Positions 12,017 to 23,625 of a DNA stretch of 64,000 bases are shown piece after piece (position 1 is the stretch's first letter; each line of letters opens with the position of its first letter). The DNA comes from Allium sativum. Lineage: Eukaryota > Streptophyta > Magnoliopsida > Asparagales > Amaryllidaceae. The notes under the pieces are model-generated. The model saw only the letters and a list, made by a program, of their open reading frames with translations, had not been told where the DNA came from and ran no database searches. The position numbers and the translations under genes are program-made. The stretch is from contig CM060912.1 of assembly GCA_030737875.1 (NCBI GenBank), forward strand, positions 878,191,199 through 878,255,198, read 5' to 3'.

Positions 12017-12250
12017 TCTATACTAATAAAAACGATTAAAAAATGTCAAATACACACAAATACATATTGTTTGTGTAACCTATAAAACATAAATTACACA
12101 CAAACAATAATAATAATTTTAACTGATTATTTATGTATTTCACATACAAATTTATCATATATTGCATAACAAAGTTCCCATTTTAATATTAAAATGATAA
12201 ATATTATTTTTAATAATATTGCCATGTGCAATGCACGAGTTGCACACTAG
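12017..12250 (+). mobile_element. Candidate mini-Helitron inside the CACTA element
   Basis: The 234-base stretch starts TCTATACTAATAAAA and ends CTAG, with a small hairpin GTGC-AAT-GCAC 15 bases before the end. It lies between A (12016) and T (12251). These are the marks of plant Helitrons: 5' TC, 3' hairpin plus CTRR, and insertion at AT with no duplication. There is no coding capacity. These signals are short, so chance remains possible. Confidence 0.5.
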
Positions 12251-13531
12251 TAGTAATAAAATTATATAATAATAATAAATTTATAAACTAATTATATGAA
12301 TACTTAACTGAGTTTTATAAAACTTATCTAAAGGTATATGAAAAATAACTAAATTAATTGAGTTTTATAAAAAGTAACTAAATTTCATTTTTCTAAGTAA
12401 ATTAACTAAAGATTATGAAAATTAACCGTGTTCAATACTTATATTTTCTCTTCTGTGGTTCACACACAAAAATCACCAGCAAACATGTTTCTTTTAAATA
12501 ATTATGTAATATATTATAACAATAGTAGTAATAATAAGTTTATAATCTAATTTTATAAATATTTAACTAATAATATGAATATCCTTACAATTAATTTTAT
12601 AAATATTTGACTAATATGATACTAATAATATGAATACCGATAGAATTGCATGTGTTTGTTCTATACGGTTAATTAAACAGATGTTTGGAACAAAGTTAAA
12701 TGCTTATCGTAATCAAAAATTTAATTGGCAAAGTTATTCCTGCAAAGTTAAAATACGCTGTTTACTCCATGGATAATTTAGAATAAAATGATAATGGAAA
12801 AGATGATATATAGACTTTCCATAATAGTCCCATTTGATTCTTCGACATAAAATGTGTTTTGAGTCCGCAAACACAAAGGTGAAAAAAGAGAAGTTATTTC
12901 ACGTATTAGAATACACAAAAGTTCAGTTTGGCATATATGCAATGAGATATAATTCTCCTTAAATGTCTACTGCAAATAAATTTGGTGCAGGCAACAACTA
13001 AATTTTGGTTGCAATGGTTAATCATGGATATGTAACAAATTATTTTATTATACGGCTTTGAGTTATATAGAAGCATGTAAAAGAAGCCACGATACATATC
13101 ACTATAATAGCCATTTCTGCATGTTCCTATTACCAATTTTATTTCATATATTCGATTTACAAAGAGGCCATACAGTTGTGCATTTATAGTTCATAACAAT
13201 CCATTGCTTATGATACCTAAGGAAGACAATAGAGAACAAAAATTTACTAAACATACGATGTCATACGAATTAGAAATACAAATACAAATAGCGACATATC
13301 TTCCCCAACATATGAAGTCATGCAAACTTGAAAGTGTGAATGATCCTGTGAAGTCATATGTTCAACAAAAAAACTATATATAAGTTGTCAAACAATTTGC
13401 TAAACAGTCAACATACACGTATAGTATAAAATTTTGTTTGTAATCATTGGTTTGTTTAGCTTGATTTAAATTTAGGTTATGTTGGATACTTTTACGGCTG
13501 AACAATAGTGAAAATAATGCTTGATTGCATT

Positions 13532-13636
13532 ATGACAGTCTTGGCTAAACCAGATCAAAATGAAGAAGAGTTGGAGGATGATGCAATTGAGATTCTGGAA
13601 AATATAGATTATTATGCATCGTTTGCATCACTATAG
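13532..13636 (+). other. Short acidic reading frame in the CACTA element
   Basis: ATG to TAG gives 34 residues, rich in Glu and Asp (NEEELEDDAIEILENIDYYA). Its composition differs from the AT-rich surroundings, which suggests a captured exon fragment or the tail of a lost transposase. I do not recognise it, and no promoter or splice site is evident. Confidence 0.25.
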
Positions 13637-14784
13637 AGTGCTTGTAAGCTCTATAATTTTCCCTTTATTTATGTAATTCTGAAAATGCATGATTACCTTT
13701 TTTATGTTCTGCTGACTGGTTGTTGATCGATTGAAGGTCTGACAATGGCTCCTAATATTTATAGTCTGTTATGTTACCTTGTGAGCTTTCAAATTAATTT
13801 CCTTTCTGGTATGCTTTGTTGGCAAGTTGCAGATCTTGTAGTCTTCTGAGGTTATCAGTTAAGTGAGTGATTTAGTACTAGTGCTTATTGTTAACCACAT
13901 TTTGGTGCATTTATATGACAGATGGTGTACAATGATGACGCTGGAATTGCTACAAGTTGGAAGAAAAAATGCTTGTATTTATGCATTTTGTATCAACGTT
14001 CATAGATCGTTGTTTTTTTAATTTGTATCATTTTGGTTCGCTATGAATCATTGTATGTAAGTTTACTTTTAGTCACAAATATTTATCCAATTAAAAATAT
14101 GTATGAATTATTATGGATATATACGTTGTGGTTTGACTTTTGACTCCATTTGATTACGTATAATGTCATAATTGTGGTATTTTGAAATTTGCAATATATT
14201 ATTAGAATTGTAATTTATAATCTTGATTATATATGACAATATGAAATAATAAATAGTTATAGCGTTTTAATCATGCTATGAAAAACTGTTTTTCATACTT
14301 TTATATACTATAGGGTCATGTTGTTATTATAAACAACTTTCATAGCAAGCAAATGATGCTATAGAAGGTAGTCAAGAACTATTCTATAGCATTTTTTTGA
14401 TGCTATTAAAACAAACATGTAAACATATTATAGCAATTAAACGATTGCAACATCATTCTATATACATGTTCTATAGCAAGTGATGAAACACTATGAAAGG
14501 TATTTGTATTGACATATAGCGTCTAAGATAGCAACGAACATGCTATAAAATAAGGTTTTCCAAAGAGTTTCACCAACGCTATTGCATATTTCTGACCTAT
14601 TATAGCTTGTTGATATATAGCATTTATAAAATTGCAATAGTTTTATTTTATAGCAGATATTGAATGTTATTAAAGGGCATAGTTTCTGTAGTGTTATTTT
14701 GTGAGGGTTTTTATATAAAATTATACATATGAACAACCTGGATTTAATCTAGTAGATCGTACGGTCTTTATTAACACTTGCAAC

Positions 14785-14792
14785 TATATAAA
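14785..14792 (+). promoter_or_regulatory. Candidate TATA box of the B 5' LTR
   Basis: TATATAAA is followed by CCACCCTCC and a pyrimidine-rich leader. It is conserved at 32258-32265 in the 3' LTR and 37363-37370 in E. Confidence 0.55.
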
Positions 14793-15919
14793 CCACCCTC
14801 CTAGCCTCTCCCAAACCCTATTCTTCATTTCATTCTTGCACTTCCACTATCTTTCTACCATTGCTAAATCCAGAATATGAGGTTAGATTTCTCTTCTCCC
14901 TCTCAAACCTCAACTCTATCCTCTCATTTCTAAGATTTATATAAGTTAGAGAATTTTGAAATTTAGTTTATATATACGTATAAGATTATGATTCATTTTT
15001 TCATATATACATATATATGTATGTATATTAATAAAAGGATTGGAGCACGTTTGCGAAGGCGAGATCCAAATCTTATTCTACTCAAATCTTTTGTTGTTTA
15101 TCCTTAAAGCACTAAGAGTGGAATTCATTTAAGTTCTCTATTTACTATGATTTGATAGTATAAGTTTGGATTATTGTGCCTAGGAAGATTTGGGTTTGTA
15201 CGAAAAGAAAATAATATCAAAATCCCCGAAATCTTCCACTATTTATATTTATCGCTGAAATGATCAATCGTAAGCATTGTATTTTGGGTTTGTGTTGTTT
15301 GGATAATAGAGATGTAGACTTGGGATGTTATGAATTTCTTGAGTTTTTGGTTTTGATTCACTTAATTCTTACCTTTTGTGTTCACATATGTTTGTGTATT
15401 GAAACATGATTATGTGTCGTAAAGTTAATAGGTTTAAGCGTCTATTATGAATAGATTGACTTGAACGTATTATTTACAATATATGATCTTAATTAAGTTT
15501 AGTGCAAAACATAAATATAAAAGTGAAGCAAGGCCAAAAAACAAAGGATTTTCTTATTTAATTGGATATATTGCATATTGCCTGTATTTCTATTATTTGA
15601 ATAACTATTCAAGCCTAAGTTGCAAGTTTATTTATATATGTTGTTATTTCCCTTTTTGTCATAAATTGTGAATATATATGTTGGACATGTTAGTTAAAAA
15701 GGGATCGATAGGATTGAAATTTCAAACATATTTAGGAAGTTATTCTCATTCACATAATTCACATTTATTTATATATAACTATAGCGTAATTAAACGTAAT
15801 ATTAATGCGTATTAACTGCGAAATAAATATGTTTATATTAGGAAATATAATTTGAATGTCCCCATAGGAATTTCTATGTATGTGCGTGAGTTAATTACCT
15901 TGAATTATAATTAATGACA

Positions 15920-16019
15920 CATAGACACGAGGTTAACCATTACTTGCAGCAGAAGCCTGCATGGAACCAACTGGCATATCCAACATCTACAAGTAATACT
16001 GGCTGATGTGAGAGGTCTA
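15920..16019 (+). repeat. LTR tandem hairpin, unit 1 (B 5' LTR)
   Basis: ATTACTTGCAG at 15939-15949 pairs with CTACAAGTAAT at 15987-15997 with one mismatch. GAGGTTAA precedes the stem and GATGTGAGAGGTCTA follows. The equivalent E unit has a perfect nine-base stem. Confidence 0.6.
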
Positions 16020-16052
16020 GGTGTCATGGGCCATTATAATTATTACACTGTG

Positions 16053-16144
16053 ATATAAGGTTAGGCTCAACTTGTAGTAGAACCTACCCGGAACTGCCTG
16101 GCAAATCTAGCATCTATAAGTAGACGGCCTAATGTGAGATGTCT
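16053..16144 (+). repeat. LTR tandem hairpin, unit 2 (B 5' LTR)
   Basis: ACTTGTAG at 16070-16077 pairs with CTATAAGT at 16114-16121, with one G-U pair. The loop holds CTACCCGGAACTGCCTGGC. AATGTGAGATGTCTA follows, then a GT microsatellite. Confidence 0.6.
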
Positions 16145-16894
16145 AATGTGTGTGTGTGTGTGTGCGTATTATGTGTAAAGTAGGCCTGCCTTGAGAATGT
16201 ATTAAGTAGCTGACCTACCTTTATTTGGGTATTAAGTAGTTAGGGCTAGGTTCATTCCTAAGGTTCACTCCTTGGTTTAGGACCCAAGTAATGGGACTCA
16301 CCCTTACAAAGGTCTTAAGTGGTCATTGGGCCGACCTTTCTCTTACAGGGTATTAAATATTCCTAGTAGACAATAACGTGAGTAGGGCAGTTCTTCAAGT
16401 AATGCCCTCTTCTTTTCTATGGGCTAGTGAGGGTTGACCTAGGAACAGATTAATTATGTTAATATATGGCCTAAAGGAACCACCGTCTAAGAGAAGTATT
16501 AAACGATTAAGAGTTTACCCGTAGTGACAACTTGTGAGAACCCGTTTCTTCCCCGTTAAGGAAAGAGCGGATACTTTGAGAACAACACACAATAGAACGC
16601 ATACGGAAGAACATTTCATTGTTATTACAACAATTCTATCAGAATACAAGAATATACAGAGTATAAATGAATAAATTACATTCTACAAATATCAGAGATT
16701 ACAATAAATTACATAGCAGCGGAAAATAATACAAAGCACAACTAAAGGTGATATACGGGTACAGAGCTTTCCGGATACCATTCCAGCTGTAAACCAGGAT
16801 CCTGTGAATATAAATCTGCAAAACCAAAACTACTAGCTGCCCGTGTCGAAAATAAGGGCACCCAGAGTTTAGGTTAAAACAATAAACTCCAGGT

Positions 16895-16908
16895 CAGTCA
16901 TGTGACTG
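16895..16908 (-). repeat. CAG-type U5 hairpin in the C solo LTR
   Basis: In element orientation, CAGTCA and TGACTG flank a two-base loop and are followed by ACCTGG. It lies about 360 bases from the LTR end. The same arrangement with other stem bases occurs in L, B and D. Confidence 0.45.
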
Positions 16909-19479
16909 GTGTGAGAACTAAAACAGTTATTTAAAGCTTTACTTTAAAAGAGAGTAATTCAAGGGACCACGCCGTATAACACGGAACGGGTTTCCTCCCA
17001 AGAATACCAGTGCATAGAATAAACAGCGCAATGCTTTTTCGAAAAATGAAGCTATTATAAGACCCAGGTCCCATCACACAAAGCAACGCAAGCCGGAGGA
17101 TAGGGTTTTCCCTTATAATAGCCAAACATGCTTGATACGTTTAAAACAAATCATTTGATACTATAATAAGTGTATAGTGTCAAAACAATTTCAATCATAA
17201 ATATCAATCATAGACGGCATAAGTGCCCCATCCCACTATGTCGCCATACTAGGCTCTACAAATAAAACCGCAATACACGTATTGGAAATTCGTTTCCGTC
17301 ATGAGTCGAGGCAAGGGGCAAGCTCCTCTCCGCGTTCGAGACACTCTAGCAAATGTCTCAGGGTTACGCACTCTGGGAAACCCTGGAATCGGCTGGGCCG
17401 GTCCTCACTTACGTTAGAGGATTGGCAATTCCTGAACAAACGTTTCCCGGTCCTTACAGACCTATAATCGAGGCGCCTCATTCCAACAACCACAAAGGTG
17501 AAAAGTATATAAATGTCAGGGCTGGTAAGTCACTGACACCACCATAGCTAGAAAGAAACGTCGTGCTCTCCCAGCGGTCCGTACCCCGTTTTTAACTCAT
17601 ACCGAGGTGTGAGGCTCGCGAATTCATGTTATACACAAAGCTGCCACGTAGGCCGTGCTTTGATCATCAACCACAAGACTTTGCTTTTCAACAGAAGCCT
17701 TGATCCATGCAACTTAGCGTGCCACACAGGCAATTCATGCCATGCGATTGATATCTATCGATATATAACCTCTAAGCTCGTACGTCTCAGAGAAGGGCGT
17801 TAAGAAAAAGAATAAATTCTCCGCCGCCAAACAAATATATATTTAATAGAAATCAATCAACACAGAATAAAATCCAATGTCAGACACACAATCCATTTTC
17901 AAGTTCGTTCTGCGTCTGAACGAAATCGGAGGCACTTTCCTCGCATATCCATCCATCTCCAAGTACGTCTGGACGACCACCAACTATTTCCATCCTCTTG
18001 GGTGTACAGCCCAATCAGGATCGTCAGTAATTGCCCAAACGATGTGAAGACTTCCGGTCTTCGACCACCGTCTTCATCTTCGACTTATCGTCGAATCGGT
18101 TATTCAGAATGGGTATAAATCCGGTCTTTCCGAACAACCCGCGTATATTAAAAACGAAGTTACACAAACACAACATACGCCTCATTCCAACTCAGAATAT
18201 TCTTTTATTCATAAAATCGCATTTTTAGGGAAAGGTTCCCATTAATTTTATCCAAGATAAATTCTTTAAAATTTATCCTTTAATCTTCCTTTGGATGACA
18301 TTTCAAACCAAATTATGGTTTTCTAAACTAGTCGAGATTAGCGAACCACACCGAAGTAATTATTTATTTTATTTCCCAATCCCAACCTATTCATCCCATG
18401 AAGCAAAACTAGCAATACTCCATATTTAGCACCACAGTGTTATCGGTAAAATTAATTACCATTTCACGTTCAAATCTAATTAAAGATTTAACTATCACTT
18501 TGGAGCAAAATTGGTGATACTCCATTCTCGCTCGTTTTCTAATTTTGATAATTTAGATTGTAAATTCACATTTCAATCTAATTGCAGATTCGTTAAAACC
18601 CCTTTTATTGGGTTAAAGAACTAATGTCATTTAAAACACCGTTCACGACAAACCCACAAATCAATTCTAGTTCAATTCAAATCAAATATATTAGGAATTC
18701 CGATTATTTAAAACCCCTTTTTAAATCTAATTTATTTATTTAAAAATAAAAACCCGGGTTTTAAATTGAGTTCAAAACTAGTTCATTTCGATAAAAATCC
18801 ATTTTAATCTTTTCAAATATGGAGTTTTTCATCCCAATTTTTCCCAAATCATTTCTTATGATTTTACACAAATTATTACTGTTTTTAATAATTTTATCAA
18901 GGTCCGTACAGTCGATTTCCATCAACGGCCATCGAATTGCACTTACAGCGACCTTTTTCGAATTTGATTTGGACGTATCTCCAAATCCAACCGTTAGATT
19001 TTGAATTTCTAATATTCGTTAGAAAGCTCTTTTCGATACGAACCCAACGGTTTCGGTTTTAGGGGAATCCGACGGTCGGATCTCCCGTAATGTTCGTTTG
19101 AAATAAATGGTCGAAATTCGCGAACTGCCGCGGCGCGGCGCGTTCTATTCAGGCCATTATATTATATATATAATATATATTTCGTCGATTTATATTTAAA
19201 ACGAATTTTATAAATAGTTTTTAAATTCTTTTCAAAATTCATTTCAACTTCCATTTCAATTCAAAGCAAAATTGAATTCTTCTTTATAAATTCGTTTTAA
19301 AATTCATTTCTATTCAATTCAAATTTCAATTCAATTTGAATTCATGTCAATTCGCTTTCAATTCAATTTGAATTCGTTTTCAATTCAATTTGAATTCGTT
19401 TTCAATTCAATTCAATTTCAAAGTGGTTTTCTATTCGATTCGATTCAAATTGGTTTTCTATTCGATTGAAATCAAATTG

Positions 19480-19720
19480 GTTATATATTCAATTCATTTC
19501 GAAATCGTTTTATATTCAATTCATTTCGAAATCGTTTTATATTCAATTCATTTCGAAGTCGTTATATATTCAATTCATTTCGAAAATCGATTTGTTTTCT
19601 ATTCTATTCAAATTCAAATTGGTTTTCTATTTGAATCAAATTCATTATATATTCAATTGAAATCAAATTCGTTATATATTCAATTCGAATTCGTTTCCTA
19701 TTCCATTTAATTCAAATTTA
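19480..19720. repeat. Short 27-base minisatellite in the C solo LTR
   Basis: A few irregular copies of a roughly 27-base unit containing TTCAATTCATTTCGAAATCG. The full C element has about 30 copies in each LTR, so the array expanded or contracted between copies. Confidence 0.7.
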
Positions 19721-19845
19721 ATTCCACAATATGCGATTTCGAAATCACTTTTCAATATTCATTTTAAAATGAGTAAAATCGATATAAATATCGTTCACGT
19801 CTAAATGGCGTCAATCTAATCAACACGGCTTCATATATTTCTATT

Positions 19846-20052
19846 TTCAAATGTTCTGTTTCAAATATTTCTTTTTCAAATATTTCTATTTCAAATATTT
19901 CGTTTTCAAATATTTCTATTTCAAATATTTCGTTTTCAAATATTTCTATTTCAAATATTTCATTTTCAAATATTTCATTTTCAAATATTTCTATTTCAAA
20001 TATTTCGTCTTCAAATATTTCTATTTCAAATATTTCTATTTCAAATATTTTG
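19846..20052. repeat. TTTCAAATATTTC tandem array
   Basis: About thirteen copies of a roughly 16-base unit (TTTCAAATATTTC plus a variable T/A/G-rich end). The full C LTRs have only two or three copies at the same place (near 47440 and 55978). It gives long antisense and sense frames of no coding significance. Confidence 0.8.
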
Positions 20053-20055
20053 TTT

Positions 20056-20310
20056 AACACATGACTAATCTCAACGGATGAGTACGGTCAACACATGAAC
20101 CTTTATATTATATTGATAAAGATATAAATTTTATTATAAAAATATTTCGTTCAACACATGACTAATCTCAACGGATGAGTGCAGTCAACACATGAACATT
20201 TATATTATATTGATAAAGATGTAAATTTTATTATTAAAATATTTCATTCAACACATGACTAATCTCAACGGATGAGTACAGTCAACACATGAACCTTTAT
20301 ATTTTAATAT
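20056..20310. repeat. 97-base tandem repeat, about 2.6 copies
   Basis: Units start AACACATGACTAATCTC at 20056, 20153 and 20250, exactly 97 bases apart. The C LTRs at 47502 and 56042 have four copies with the same 97-base period. Confidence 0.85.
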
Positions 20311-21149
20311 TCTTTATTTTCTAAATTGGAATGAGGCCCAATCAATCACCATATAATGTTAATTATATGGACTTTTCATACATCACACGTATATAATAGC
20401 ATTGAAAATAATCAACCATCAACCAAAGTGCACTACACTGTATAAGCATCAAATATAGATATCTAACGCTTATAACAGCCTGTCAATTAATCGATCGACA
20501 AATTTAATCAATCAGGATGAGTGAACTTCAAATTTCATCCCAACACCCGTATTGGGTTTCAAACAATCAAACACAGATTTTAGTTGTGCAGTTGGGCGAT
20601 GTGTAAAATTTATCGACCCAATCAATGTTCTTCAAATCGGTGTACATAAACAAACCGTCCGGTTTGTAAATGAATATTTATTTATTCACATTCACGTTAA
20701 AAATTATATTTTTAATGATAAAATATTTTATTCAACCTATGAATATTCTATTCAGTTCATTTACACAATAAAAATGATATTTTTATTTTGTAACATATTT
20801 TAGGAAATTTCGGCGGCATAACGGCACGATACTAGAAACGGGACGAGGTCTAGCCTTATCCCCGGTCTAGTGAAGGCCCACGCCATTCACACATCAATCA
20901 AATTCACCAACAACCAAATTCAAATCAAATCATCTAACTAATTTATGCAACCAAACAAACAAGTCCATGGTCTGTGGACGATTGTGTCGGGTGCTACTAA
21001 GCACCGTCTGCATCCTAGTATATATGTTTAACTAGAAAAGAAATTGAAGAGTGAGAAATTCTCACCAAAAGCTATCCAATCATCTTGACTCTTCATTTAT
21101 AGAAATCTTCATCTTTCACACCTTTTTATCACCTTCATTGCCCGTAGTC

Positions 21150-21700
21150 ACTACATATGTAAAAATCGAATTTTTACTTCGTTATTCAATATATAAAAAT
21201 CGAATTTTTATTTCAATATATAAAAATCAAAATTTTATTATACTATTCAATATATAAAAATCGAATTTTTATTTCGCTATATGGATAAAAATTCCATTTT
21301 CACACCGCTACTATATAGATAAAAATTATATTTTTACCTCGCTATTCTCTATATAAAGATTTCGCCTTTTCAAATACATCATTATAAAAATCATATCTTT
21401 ATTTTGCTACACATATAAAGATGATATTTTTAATATTCCTATCATGTAAAAATTATATTTTTAATTCTCTACATAAACAAAAATCATATTTTTACATCAT
21501 TTATATAGTAAAGACTATATTTTTAATACTTTAAAAATATAGAAGTCATATTTTTACATCTCCTACATAATAAAGATCGAATTTTTATTATCTATACTAT
21601 ATAAAAATTATATTTTTAGCCTTTCTATAATATAAAGATTATATTTTTATCATCACCACTATATCAAAATCCGATCTTCCTACTATAAAAATCTATATTT
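21150..21700. repeat. Cluster of short AT palindromes (C solo LTR)
   Basis: Irregularly repeated words of the form AAAAATnnnATTTTT, each a small palindrome, spaced roughly 30-50 bases. The same cluster is at 48715-49150 and 57170-57610. It may form local hairpins or act as a matrix-attachment-like AT tract; no function is shown. Confidence 0.55.
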
Positions 21701-21809
21701 TCTAACTATAGAAACATAAACTTTCTAACTTAAAAATCCGATTTTTATACCATTAAAAATCCAACCTTTTTGATTATAAATATCTCGTTTCTTTTATTTT
21801 TAAAATCTC

Positions 21810-22290
21810 GCCTTCTTGCATTTTAAAAATCTAATCTTTTGCATTTTAAAAATCTAATCTTTTGCATTTTAAAAATCTAACCTTTTGCATTTTAAAAATC
21901 TAAGGGTGTGTTTGGTTAAAAATGAGTTTTGGGTTTTTAGTTTTCAAAATTAATTACAAAACTTTAAAGGTGTAGAAGAAGGAATGGTAGAATGAAAGCA
22001 AGATGTAGGGGACCGCGGAGGGGATGTAGCAACCATGAAATGAGGATTTGGTCTCCATATTTCTCTCATTTCTCAAAACATGAAAAATGGATAAAAGTTG
22101 TTTTTTATTTTGTGTATTAACTTTGTTTTCTAAAATTGTTGTTTTCCATGATTTACATGCGTTGTGCACATTTTTGTATGGACAAAAACCCAAAACTTAA
22201 AATGGTAAACCAAACACTACCTAATCTTTTGCATTTTAAAAATCTAATCTTTTGCATTTTAAAAATCTAATCTTTTGCATTTTAAAAATT
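21810..22290. repeat. 23-base tandem repeat split by a MITE
   Basis: Copies of a 23-base unit (TTTTGCATTTTAAAAATCTA plus ATC) run to 21900 and resume at 22225. The interruption is a 318-base MITE, so the array gives an internal check of the insertion. Confidence 0.75.
21904..22221. mobile_element. Tourist-like MITE (PIF/Harbinger type)
   Basis: The termini are GGGTGTGTTTGGTT and, reversed, GGTAGTGTTTGGTT, flanked by TAA on both sides (21901-21903 and 22222-22224). The TAA/TTA target duplication and the GGG..GTTTGGTT terminus fit PIF/Harbinger MITEs. There is no transposase. It splits a 23-base tandem array, so the boundary is well defined. Confidence 0.8.
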
Positions 22291-22389
22291 CTGTTTTTAA
22301 CCATTTAAAAATTCAGTTTTTAACACTATAAAAATTCAGTCCTTTCAATATATAAAAATCGAAATTTCAGAATTAAAATAAATAAAAAC

Positions 22390-22655
22390 GAACTTACTGT
22401 AATCTGCGAAGGGGGGGAGGGGTGAGGCATCGTCGGTCTTGGACGGGAGGAGGGGTCGCTGGAGCTCTGGTGCGGTGGCGGGTGTTTGGGTGGTCGCGGT
22501 TTCGATTCTGAGTTGAAGGGGGTGCGGGTTTGGGTGGGATTGAGGGCGGGGGATGATGGAGATCGAACAGGGGGGGGTCTCGGAGGTGGCGCGGTGGTCT
22601 CGGGGAGGGCGGCGGCTCCCTGAGCGCGGCTGCTGCGCTCCTCCTTTCTTCCTTT
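22390..22655 (-). other. GC-rich exon-like island in the C solo LTR
   Basis: A sharply GC-rich, CpG-containing stretch inside an AT-rich LTR. In element orientation it ends at ACAGTAAGT, a plausible 5' splice donor. The same island, strongly diverged in sequence, is at 49338-49735 and 57790-58190, where the donor reads ACGGTGAGT. It may be the transcribed leader of the element or a captured host first exon. No protein family is recognised. Confidence 0.45.
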
Positions 22656-23625
22656 TTTTTTTTGTTAAAATTGATTTTGAAAGAAAATAGGGGGGCGAAC
22701 GTATAAGAAGAGGGAGGGTATTAATTTTTAATTTATTTAATTATTTTAGTTGCAAAAAGTTGACTTTTACCTACGACCTCAAAACGAGGCCCACCGCCTG
22801 TCGTCAATAGCTAATTACCCCCATTCCGAACACAATGGGATATGTATCGTAAGCTGATTTGATCGTTTCGACCAATTTCCGTTAAAATCAACATATAATT
22901 CTATATATTGAATTTAAACGCGCATTTCAATTTACCGGGGTCACATACTAACTTGAAAAATTCCAGAAAAATATTTTCTAGCTTCGTATTGACGATACGG
23001 TCCTAACAAAACTAGTTTCGTCGAATTCTGAGACCGTTTGAAAAATGGCCAATTTCCAGTCGATTAAAATCAACTTAAACTGGTCAAACGCGTTTTCCTT
23101 TGCCACGCTCACATATTGATTCGAAAAATTATGAAATTTGGAATCTAGCAATAATTTAACATCACGGACCCAACAAAAGTGGTTTCGTCGAAATCCGAGG
23201 TCGTTTGCAAAATTCCCATTTTTAAGGGCCCGAATTCCATAGCGACTATTCAGAATTTTCAACTGGACATATCTTTCGATCCCCGCTATGAAATCTTGAT
23301 TCTTCAGATTCATTGGAAATATATTATCAATTAGATCCTAATGTTTTTGGTTTCACTAAAATCCGGATTGTTTTGCACCCGGTACATTCAATTGAAGTTT
23401 GAAATCGAATTATCGAACTACCGCGCCATTTTCAATTTCTATTATAATTAAAATAAATATTTATATTCTAACGAAGGCGTATATAATATATACATTCTAA
23501 ATATATTCAAAATAAATTTCTCGTCGATATTATTTAAAATAATCTATTTTAAATATTCAAAATTCGCTAAAATTGCCAAAATAAAATTTTTAAACTGGTC
23601 AGAATTTCCGGGTTATTACACAACT

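Larger units (their letters stand above)
9648..14693. mobile_element. CACTA (En/Spm-like) DNA transposon, non-autonomous
   Basis: The element starts CACTATAAGAAA and ends TTTCTGTAGTG, giving CACTA/TAGTG terminal inverted repeats. It interrupts the B LTR; the flanks are TTG (9645-9647) and TTA (14694-14696). E reads CTTGTTTTGTGAGG at the empty site, so this is a 3-base target duplication with one change. The right 450 bases repeat GCTATA/TATAGC words, like CACTA subterminal repeats; the left end shows fewer. Its roughly 5 kb is very AT-rich and I see no transposase, so it is probably a deletion derivative moved in trans. Confidence 0.8.
14697..16532 (+). mobile_element. Element B: 5' LTR, segment 2
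   Basis: This resumes the B LTR after CACTA and aligns with 32163-33990 in the 3' LTR. It includes the TATA box and the tandem hairpin pair. It stops at CAACT (16528-16532), which is repeated at 23621 after a C-family solo LTR. It carries no gene; a 62-codon frame at 15483-15671 is not supported as coding. Confidence 0.85.
16533..23620 (-). mobile_element. Solo LTR of giant-LTR family C, 7.1 kb
   Basis: This is flanked by the 5-base duplication CAACT (16528-16532 and 23621-23625). On the plus strand it runs TGTGAGAACCCG to GGGTTATTACA; the element orientation is minus, judged from the PBS and PPT of the full C copy at 43204-59168. It aligns over most of its length with both C LTRs but is clearly diverged. 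No interior or second LTR is present, so it is a solo LTR left by LTR-LTR recombination. Without its MITE it would be about 6.77 kb. Reading frames in it are not conserved. Confidence 0.85.

Noticed and set aside
15483..15671. 62-codon ORF in the B LTR
   Set aside because: Not open in the matching positions of the B 3' LTR and E; no motif.
19846..20310. CRISPR-like array
   Set aside because: The repeats are adjacent and contiguous, with no unique spacers, in a plant retrotransposon LTR.
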